NCBI GenBank assembly: GCA_016934055.1
Contig: JAFGTR010000040.1
Location: forward strand, 1-41,192
Source of the DNA: Bacteroidales bacterium
GTDB lineage: Bacteria > Bacteroidota > Bacteroidia > Bacteroidales > UBA10428
Length of the DNA stretch: 41,192 bases
Direction of reading: 5' to 3'
Below are positions 27,096 through 33,014 of the stretch, piece by piece. How positions within the stretch are numbered: position 1 is the first letter of the stretch; every line of letters starts with the position of its first letter. A program made the translations under genes and the position numbers. A model generated the notes under the pieces. That model saw only the letters and a list, made by a program, of their open reading frames with translations, did not search any database and was not told the origin of the DNA.

Positions 27096-28448
27096 ATGAA
27101 AAACAGCCTTTATTATTTACAGGTAATCATCAGGGTGATTCTTATCACACTGAACAGTTATGTGCTGGTCTGGTTTTATATGCAGACTGGCCGGCCTGCC
27201 ACCACCTTTTTCTTTTTTATCCTGCTGGTTATACAAACTGGAAGCCTTATATACTATCTGAACAGGATTAACCGCGACCTGGCCAATTTTCTGATCTTTT
27301 TGCAGGAGAATGATACAACCCTTGCCTTTTCGCGAAAAAGAATTGAAAGAAATTTTAAGGGACTGACATATCATCTGGACAAAATAAACCAGAAGCTGCA
27401 GGAAGCACGTATTGACAGGGAAAGACAATACCAATACCTTCAGACTGTCGTTGAGCAGGTAAACACAGGCATCATAGCCTGTGATCAGAAGGATAAGGTA
27501 GTTATCCTGAACAAAGCGGCCAGGGAGCTGCTGGAAATACATGATATTAAGCACTTGTCGGTAATGAAAAACTTGTATCCCGGTCTTGTCGTTTTTTTTC
27601 AACCGGGCAGGTCTCATCCTTCTCCGGTTAAAATAAAAAAAGGCAATGGTTTTCTTATTCTGGCTGTCAAAACCAGTATGCTGAAATTTAATGAAACCAC
27701 AATAAGCCTGGTCAGTTTTCAGAATATTAAACCTGAACTTGAAGCAGGAGAACTTGATGCCTGGCGTAAACTCATCCGCATCCAGCGGCATGAGATCATT
27801 AACTCTATTACACCGGTAACAACCCTTACAACGGCTATCAGACGCAGGTTAAATAAAGGCAGGATCAGGCGAAGCCTGAGTGAGATCACTGATGAAGATA
27901 TCGACGATATTGCTGTAAGTATTGAGACAATTGAGGAGAGGGGCCGTGGATTGATTGATTTTGTTGAACGGTACAGAAACCTGACAAATCTTCCGGAACT
28001 TAAAATCGCCGAATTCGATATTAAAAGGATTACAGACCATATCGAGGTGCTGTTTTCAAAGGAACTAAATGAAAGAAAGATTAAAGTGAAGACAGTCATA
28101 GAGGGGAACAAAATGGTGATCACTGCCGATGAAAAACTGCTGGAACAGGTGTTGATCAACATGGTGAAAAATTCTGTCGAAGCCATTGATCATCCGGAAG
28201 GAGAAATCACCATCAGGGTTTTCAGAAGTATGAATAATACTGTTATCATCCAGGTAGTGGATAATGGTACCGGCATTGATCCTGAAAATATCGAAACTGT
28301 GTTTATTCCTTCCTTTTCAACAAAAGAAAAAGGAATGGGTATAGGCTTAAGTCTGTGCAGGCAGATCGTTCAGTTGCATGGGGGGACCATCAGGGCGAGT
28401 TCAGTTCAGGGGAAAGGAACGATGATGGAGATAATATTGCCGGCGTGA
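27096..28448 (+). CDS. Sensor histidine kinase, partner of the sigma-54 regulator
   Basis: A 450-aa membrane kinase. Two helices (about 8-29 and 35-55) form a membrane anchor with almost no periplasmic loop, so it may sense the membrane itself or a partner. A PAS-like domain spans about 112-212. The phospho-accepting histidine is H232 in RIQRHEIINSITPV. The HATPase domain (about 325-450) has an N box (LEQVLINMVKNSVEAI), G1 (VDNGTGIDPENI), F box (FIPSFSTKEKG) and G2 (MGIGLSLCRQIV). It follows the activator after a 179-bp gap and its stop faces the convergent stomatin-like gene. Confidence 0.92.
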   Translation: MKNSLYYLQVIIRVILITLNSYVLVWFYMQTGRPATTFFFFILLVIQTGSLIYYLNRINRDLANFLIFLQENDTTLAFSRKRIERNFKGLTYHLDKINQKLQEARIDRERQYQYLQTVVEQVNTGIIACDQKDKVVILNKAARELLEIHDIKHLSVMKNLYPGLVVFFQPGRSHPSPVKIKKGNGFLILAVKTSMLKFNETTISLVSFQNIKPELEAGELDAWRKLIRIQRHEIINSITPVTTLTTAIRRRLNKGRIRRSLSEITDEDIDDIAVSIETIEERGRGLIDFVERYRNLTNLPELKIAEFDIKRITDHIEVLFSKELNERKIKVKTVIEGNKMVITADEKLLEQVLINMVKNSVEAIDHPEGEITIRVFRSMNNTVIIQVVDNGTGIDPENIETVFIPSFSTKEKGMGIGLSLCRQIVQLHGGTIRASSVQGKGTMMEIILPA

Positions 28449-28460
28449 TCAGGTGAGGTT

Positions 28461-28599
28461 TCTCGCGAAGAATAACAGGAAAAAGCTCTCGCAAAGACGC
28501 TAAGACGCAAAGAAAATATAAAACAACTGATTGGTTGTACGGTTCTCATTTATATTCTCTTTTTGCGCCTCTACGTCTTTGCGAGATACAGCCTGTTAT
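28461..28599. repeat. Nested inverted repeat between convergent genes
   Basis: Arms 28487-28520 (TCTCGCAAAGACGCTAAGAC and on) and 28551-28586 (ending GTCTTTGCGAGA) are imperfectly complementary. An outer pair AATAACAGG (28470-28478) and CCTGTTAT (28592-28599) extends the fold. The loop is about 30 bases. It may act as a two-way transcription block. The TCTCGCAAAGACGC words are a dispersed repeat type I know from other genomes. Confidence 0.55.
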
Positions 28600-29462
28600 C
28601 CTTTTTTCTGTATTGGCACGATGCCGGCCATTTCTCCGATCACGTTCACCAGGTCGGACCCGGAGGGAACAACGATTTTGGCGTTGTCGCCGAGCGCTGT
28701 TTCAAGTGCCTGCAGTTTTCTTAAGATTTGGGCATTGCCGATAAAATATTTCTCGGCAGCTTCGTTGACGAGCCTGATGGCTTCGGCTTCGCCTTCCGCC
28801 TGCAGTATTTTGGACTGTTTCACACCTTCCGCTTCTTTGATCTTGGCCCGTTTTTCACCATCGGCAACGGTCTCACGGGCTGTGGCAAAGTCTACCGCGG
28901 AGATCTTTTCATTTTCAGCTTTCACCACCTTGTTCATGGTTTCCTGCACATCTTTCGGGGGATCTATCTCCTTTAATTCTGTGCGCACGATATCGATGCC
29001 CCAGCTCTGAGTTTCTTCCTTTAATGTCTTGTGAAGGTCGGCATTGATCTTGCCCCTTTCACTGTTGGCTGACTTCAGGGTAAGGGTCCCGATGATGTTA
29101 CGCAGGGTGGTGCGGGCAAGGCTTACAATCTGCAATTTGTAATTGTTGACGTTGTATTGTGAATTCTTAACGCTTTCCTCATCGCTTTTCACTTTGAAAT
29201 ATACCTGGGCATCCACCCGGGCATTCAGGTTATCATTGGTGATGATCTCCTGCGGGTCGGCGTCCACCATTTGCTCGGTGGTGTTGACCCGGAACATTTT
29301 TTCAATCACCGGGATGATCCAGTGAAATCCCGGATTGGCATAACGGTTGTATTTCCCCAGTCTTTCAATCAGTCCACGATGTGTGGGCCTGATGATCCTG
29401 ATCCCGGCCAGGAAAATAAAGACTATGATAAGGACAATGGTGATAGTGGTTGACAGGCTCAT
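28596..29462 (-). CDS. Stomatin/prohibitin (SPFH) family membrane protein
   Basis: A 288-aa protein with one N-terminal helix (about 5-22, IVLIIVFIFLAGI) and a full SPFH core: RPTHRGLIERLGKYNRYANP, then GFHWIIPVIEKM, VDAQVYFKV and LRNIIGTLTL. Next comes GIDIVRTELKEIDPP and a long charged helical C-terminal region rich in EAEG (AKIKEAEGVKQSKILQAEGE). It is typical of bacterial stomatin/paraslipin proteins that form oligomeric rings on the inner membrane and often associate with proteases. No NfeD or FtsH-like neighbour is present. It is monocistronic. Confidence 0.93.
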   Translation of the reverse strand: MSLSTTITIVLIIVFIFLAGIRIIRPTHRGLIERLGKYNRYANPGFHWIIPVIEKMFRVNTTEQMVDADPQEIITNDNLNARVDAQVYFKVKSDEESVKNSQYNVNNYKLQIVSLARTTLRNIIGTLTLKSANSERGKINADLHKTLKEETQSWGIDIVRTELKEIDPPKDVQETMNKVVKAENEKISAVDFATARETVADGEKRAKIKEAEGVKQSKILQAEGEAEAIRLVNEAAEKYFIGNAQILRKLQALETALGDNAKIVVPSGSDLVNVIGEMAGIVPIQKKG

Positions 29463-29676
29463 GGTGATTTATTTTTAATGGTTTTAATGCATGGAACAAA
29501 AATTTGCCTGTTAAATTAGCATGATTTTTTCAATTTTGGATATATATATGCAATCATCCCATTAAAAAACAGGGATTTTTCAGCAGCGAAGACATGAACA
29601 ACGCATAAAAAGACATGGCGGGGTAAGCAGTTCCCGGCTGGATCGGTATCGAATCCGATGTTTTTGCCAATTTCAT

Positions 29677-29706
29677 TTTGCGTAAGTAAACAAATCAATA
29701 TATTTG
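29677..29706 (+). promoter_or_regulatory. Candidate Bacteroidota promoter (-33 TTTG, -7 TATATTTG)
   Basis: TTTG at 29677-29680 and TATATTTG at 29699-29706, 18 bases apart. The nearest downstream gene on this strand is the tRNA-Leu array about 230 bp away. The remaining part of the 29463-29827 gap shows no gene I can support. Confidence 0.3.
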
Positions 29707-29827
29707 CAGTCCTGATTTCATGAATTGTTCATTGCATATTTCGCACTCATGCTTTTTCCCACTCTGGCTCTTTGCCGGATATGATCAGGAACAGGATGAA
29801 GAACAGAATGAGAATGAGAATGAGGAA

Positions 29828-29842
29828 ATACACCCGGATGGC
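29828..29842 (+). pseudogene. Vestige of a third tRNA-Leu 5' end
   Basis: ATACACCCGGATGGC differs by one base from the leader/start of the two tRNA copies (ATACGCCCGGATGGC). It is joined directly to the ATTAACAGAGCGGG sequence that follows the tandem unit. This suggests an older collapsed repeat unit. Confidence 0.4.
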
Positions 29843-29937
29843 ATTAACAGAGCGGGAATGAGAATAGTGAAATAGCAGCCTGTTAAGTTTGATCTTTAAG
29901 TCAGTCTTAACTAATTTCAATAGTTCATTACATATAC

Positions 29938-30097
29938 GCCCGGATGGCGGAATAGGTAGACGCGCTGGTCTCAAAAACCAGTGGGAGTTTTCCCTTGCCG
30001 GCCTGCCTGCCTGGTGATGGCCTGTATGAGGCAGGCAGGCCTGCCTGCCTGGTGATGGCCTGTATGAGGCAGGCAGGTTCGATTCCGGCTCCGGCTC
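29938..30097 (+). pseudogene. tRNA-Leu(CAA) interrupted by two 38-bp palindromic repeats
   Basis: Identical to the intact tRNA at 30199 from its first base through the 5' T-stem strand GCCGG (to 30001). Then comes a 76-base insert, then the T-loop and remainder (30078-30097). The acceptor 3' strand reads TCCGGCT instead of TCCGGGT, breaking a pair with GCCCGGA. Unless the insert is removed, the T arm cannot form normally, so the copy is probably non-functional. Confidence 0.75.
30002..30077. repeat. Two tandem 38-bp palindromic repeats
   Basis: Each 38-base unit (30002-30039, 30040-30077) begins CCTGCCTGCC and ends GGCAGGCAGG, enclosing TGGTGATGGCCTGTATGA. The ends are perfect 10-bp inverted repeats. 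A shorter relative (CCTGCCAATCGGCAGGCAGG) lies in the truncated kinase near 4312. Confidence 0.85.
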
Positions 30098-30198
30098 CGG
30101 AGTTTAAACAGAGCGGGAATGAGAATAGTGAAATAGCAGCCTGTTAAGTTTGATCTTTAAGTCAATCTTAACTAATTTCAACAGTTCATTACATATAC

Positions 30199-30282
30199 GC
30201 CCGGATGGCGGAATAGGTAGACGCGCTGGTCTCAAAAACCAGTGGGAGTTTTCCCTTGCCGGTTCGATTCCGGCTCCGGGTA
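30199..30282 (+). tRNA. tRNA-Leu (anticodon CAA)
   Basis: 84 bases without encoded CCA. The acceptor is GCCCGGA/TCCGGGT (one terminal G-U) with discriminator A at 30282. The anticodon stem CTGGT/ACCAG encloses CTCAAAA, giving anticodon CAA. The long variable arm GGGA-TTTT-TCCC type identifies a class II tRNA. The T arm is GCCGG-TTCGATT-CCGGC. All arms pair. Confidence 0.93.
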
Positions 30283-30302
30283 CTATCAATGTTTAGCGCA
30301 AT

Positions 30303-30554
30303 ATGTTTTACGTTTATGCCATAAGCAGTACAACCCATAATTATATTTATGTAGGAATAACGGATAATCTCTTACGTCGTGTTGATCAGCATCAGAAAGG
30401 TTATAACAGAACGACAAAACCATATAGACCTTTTATACTTATTTACTTTGAAAAAGCAGATGATAGAAAACATGCACGTAGCAGGGAAAAGCATTTCAAA
30501 ACAGCAGCTGGCAAAAGGAAATTAAAACTATTAGTCAGCAGATTAATGCAATAG
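30303..30554 (+). CDS. Small GIY-YIG nuclease-domain protein (UPF0213-like)
   Basis: An 83-aa single-domain protein. The GIY-YIG core is visible as FYVYAISS and YIYVGIT separated by 10 residues, followed by the conserved arginine (NLLRRVDQH), FILIYFEKAD and the glutamate in SREKHFK. The family belongs to the homing-endonuclease/UvrC nuclease fold; small members like this are abundant in Bacteroidota and mostly uncharacterised. It starts 20 bases after tRNA-Leu. Its small size and tRNA-adjacent position are compatible with a mobile passenger gene, but nothing else marks an island here. Confidence 0.85.
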   Translation: MFYVYAISSTTHNYIYVGITDNLLRRVDQHQKGYNRTTKPYRPFILIYFEKADDRKHARSREKHFKTAAGKRKLKLLVSRLMQ

Positions 30555-30611
30555 TATAGAATAAAATTTTACTTGCCGATCTGCAAATAATTCATTCCCC
30601 CACAATTCTTT

Positions 30612-30619
30612 TATTTTTG
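30612..30619 (+). promoter_or_regulatory. Candidate -7 box upstream of the ECF sigma gene
   Basis: TATTTTTG matches TAnnTTTG and lies 55 bp before the sigma start codon. No good -33 element is at the expected spacing. Confidence 0.3.
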
Positions 30620-30674
30620 TTCCGTTGCAACATAAGCAGGCGATTTTTGTCCTTTATGAAGTGCACTCAGGTTT

Positions 30675-31250
30675 ATGAAGTTAAATAACAGTAACCTTGC
30701 TGATTTAAACAACCTTCCGATTGAAAAATTCAGGAATGGCGATGAAAGGGTATTTCACCGGCTGTTTACCATATTGTTCCCGGTGGCTTGTTCTTTTGCA
30801 TCGCAATACCTTCCCACATCAGAAGAACCCGAAGATATCGTTCAGGAAGCATTCGTTGAACTCTGGAACCGGCGTGCAAAATTCACAGGACTTGATCATA
30901 TTAAATCTTTTTTGTACCTCACCGTTAAGAACAAATGCCTTAACAGGATCAAGCATCATACGATAAAAAACAAATACAGCGAGGAACAAAGAAATACTTC
31001 TGAAGGATCAGCATTTTTTGAAAAACAGATATTTAAGGCTGAAATTGCTTTAAACATTCGGGAAGCCGTTAAAAACCTGCCCCGGCAGCAAAAAAAGGTC
31101 ATATTGTTGAACCTGATGGGCCTTTCAAACGAAGAAATTGCCAAAACACTTGATATCTCTGTTAACACTGTGAAGCTGCAAAAGAAAGTTGCTTATGTCA
31201 AGCTGCGGAAGAAATTAAAGGATGCTGTTTTTTCCTTGCTTTTTTTATAA
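30675..31250 (+). CDS. ECF RNA polymerase sigma factor (Bacteroidetes FecI-type)
   Basis: A 191-aa sigma-70 family factor with regions 2 and 4 only. Region 2 (about 25-95) has RVFHRLFTILFPVACSFASQ, EDIVQEAFVELWNRR and SFLYLTVKNKCLNRIKH. Region 4 (about 130-185) has NLPRQQKKVILLNLMGLSNE and ISVNTVKLQKKVAYVKLRKK. This matches the expanded Bacteroidetes ECF family that works with FecR and an STN-bearing TonB receptor, and both follow on the same strand. The gap to fecR (489 bp) is unusually long because a palindromic repeat occupies it. Confidence 0.92.
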   Translation: MKLNNSNLADLNNLPIEKFRNGDERVFHRLFTILFPVACSFASQYLPTSEEPEDIVQEAFVELWNRRAKFTGLDHIKSFLYLTVKNKCLNRIKHHTIKNKYSEEQRNTSEGSAFFEKQIFKAEIALNIREAVKNLPRQQKKVILLNLMGLSNEEIAKTLDISVNTVKLQKKVAYVKLRKKLKDAVFSLLFL

Positions 31251-31362
31251 TGCTCCTGTTTCATAAAATGGTTCATCATAATAATTCGTACCTGAAAAAA
31301 GATTATTATGCCTTTGTTGATTTGTTAAAACATAAATGATTTTGTTATGCCGAAAGTGCGAT

Positions 31363-31592
31363 GGCCAGCCAAAACGGGAAGATAGGGCAGGCGGTGAATG
31401 CTGCAATGCATAGAATTTTCCCGCTTCCTTAGCGGGATTTAGTGTAAACGAATAGATGTATTATGCATTAGAAGATCACCAATGAAACAATTTGCAATGC
31501 AATAAAAATAAAATTCAGCGCCGTTTACACGATTACTCCATAAGAAATTCTTGCATTGCAGCAGAGCGCACTGGCATTCGTTTTGGCTTGAT
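31363..31592 (-). repeat. Structured palindromic repeat, copy 2 (complete)
   Basis: A 230-bp imperfect palindrome filling most of the 31251-31739 gap. Paired arms: AGCCAAAACG (31367-31376) with CGTTTTGGCT (31579-31588); CTGCAATGCATAGAATTT (31401-31418) with AAATTCTTGCATTGCAG (31545-31561); GTGTAAACG (31442-31450) with CGTTTACAC (31522-31530). A side hairpin TCCCGCTTCCTTAGCGGGA (31419-31437) lies between the second and third stems. The result is a three-way junction. Block order matches copy 1 at 1-199 on the opposite strand. Adjacent hairpin 31602-31630 (TACTTTCTTT/AAAGAAAGTA) may be part of the same unit. Confidence 0.75.
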
Positions 31593-31739
31593 TTTCTTTG
31601 ATACTTTCTTTCATCCAAGGAAAGAAAGTATAAAAAAGTTGATAGTAGGTACGCATTTTTATGATGAGCCCCAAAAATTATTGTTTCCATATACCCTCCT
31701 TCCCATTTCAGTTGTATTATAGTTAAAAACCATGTAAAA

Positions 31740-32942
31740 ATGGATAATACAACATTGATATTCACGATCGCAAAAATTATCGCGAATGAAAAACTGGGCC
31801 GGATCACTGCCCCTGAAGATGAAATCCTGCAGTCATGGCTGGCTGAAGATATAAAGAACAGGGAACTCTACCAGGAACTCGATGACGATAAAACGCTGGC
31901 CGGGGTTTTAAAGGAAGCGGATAAGTTTGATGCGGAAAAGAATTACGCTGAAATACGCAGGATCATCAATCCAGTTAGCCGGGGCCGTGTTGTAATTTTC
32001 CGGTATAAATGGACCAGGGTTGCAGCGGCCGTGGTTCTTCTGGTAGCCGGTTCTTTTCTTGCCTATATTGTTTTGACGCGGCATAATACCGACCGTCAAA
32101 ACCTGAGCCTGATTGAACCGGGAACACAAAAAGCAGTTCTGACAACTTCTGATAACCGGCGTGTTGTATTGGGGAATACAAAACAGAAAGTGCTTTACAC
32201 AGACAGGCATACAACCATCATTGATACCGGTTCGACCCTAATCTGCCAGGTCAGCGACCCTGTTAATCCTGAACCGGCTGAACTTGTTTATAACCAGCTT
32301 GAGACGCCAAGGGGAGGGGAATATACACTCATATTGCCAGATGGCAGTAAGGTCATATTAAATTCACAAACCCGCCTGAGATTTCCTGTGCAGTTTGCCG
32401 GTAATTCGCGTTTGGTTGAACTGGAAGGTGAAGCCTTTTTCGAAGTTACAACGAATACCGATCGTCCGTTTATTGTCAGGACCAATGGCGTTACGACAAC
32501 TGTATACGGCACCTCTTTTAACATTTCTGCATACCGTGACGATCTGTTCATTCAGACAACCCTGGTGAAAGGCAGTGTGGGATTTTCGACTGACGATGAT
32601 GATGAACAACGGGAATATAAATTAGAACCGGGGCAGCAGGCCTGCTATAACAGATCTGAGAAATCTGTCGAAACAAAAGAAGTTAATGCACAGCAGGTTA
32701 TTGCCTGGACAGAAGGCCTGTTTGTTTTTGAGCACGAGCCGCTCAGTCAGATCATGCAAAAACTGTCGCGCTGGTATGATGTTGAATATGAGTTTAAAGA
32801 TGAATCCCTGGGGCAGGAGACATTTACCGGGGACCTGGAAAGATATGTTGAGATTTCCACCATTCTGAATATGATCTCAATTGCATCAGATGTGGAGTTC
32901 AGGACTGAAGGAAAGAAGATTGTAATCATGACGGAAAAATAA
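31740..32942 (+). CDS. FecR-family anti-sigma factor
   Basis: A 400-aa transmembrane anti-sigma/sigma-regulator. Cytoplasmic N-terminal domain about 1-85 (ITAPEDEILQSWLAEDIKN), one helix at about 92-113, then the periplasmic FecR domain (about 188-285, TPRGGEYTLILPDGSKVILN to VELEGEAFFEV and VYGTSFNISAY). A C-terminal STN-like DUF4974 domain (about 328-397) has PLSQIMQKLSRWYDVEYEF. It relays occupancy of the downstream TonB receptor to the ECF sigma. It overlaps nothing; the receptor ATG is 73 bp after its stop. Confidence 0.94.
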   Translation: MDNTTLIFTIAKIIANEKLGRITAPEDEILQSWLAEDIKNRELYQELDDDKTLAGVLKEADKFDAEKNYAEIRRIINPVSRGRVVIFRYKWTRVAAAVVLLVAGSFLAYIVLTRHNTDRQNLSLIEPGTQKAVLTTSDNRRVVLGNTKQKVLYTDRHTTIIDTGSTLICQVSDPVNPEPAELVYNQLETPRGGEYTLILPDGSKVILNSQTRLRFPVQFAGNSRLVELEGEAFFEVTTNTDRPFIVRTNGVTTTVYGTSFNISAYRDDLFIQTTLVKGSVGFSTDDDDEQREYKLEPGQQACYNRSEKSVETKEVNAQQVIAWTEGLFVFEHEPLSQIMQKLSRWYDVEYEFKDESLGQETFTGDLERYVEISTILNMISIASDVEFRTEGKKIVIMTEK

Positions 32943-33014
32943 AAAGAGAGGATGCGGCTACATCCTCCCCACAATCAATAAATGAATTTATCAATCGTTA
33001 CAACCATTAAAATT

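Larger units (their letters stand above)
29847..30262 (+). repeat. Tandem duplication (261-bp period) carrying tRNA-Leu
   Basis: Sequence from 29847 recurs from 30108 with an exact 261-base offset and only two substitutions in the 90-base leader. It continues through the first 64 bases of the tRNA. The copies diverge where 76 bases are inserted in the first tRNA. Confidence 0.85.

Noticed and set aside
29719..29871. Short plus-strand ORF of about 50 codons rich in E/N after a promoter-like box
   Set aside because: Composition follows a GAATGA simple repeat and it runs into the duplicated tRNA leader; no evidence of a real protein.
1..31592. The two inverted palindromic repeats as ends of one large composite mobile element
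   Set aside because: The 31 kb between them is a mix of core and accessory genes without integrase or shared origin, so they are more likely independent copies of a dispersed repeat.
31439..31807. 122-codon minus-strand ORF over the palindromic repeat
   Set aside because: It is read through the stems of the repeat and the start of fecR and has no protein-like features.
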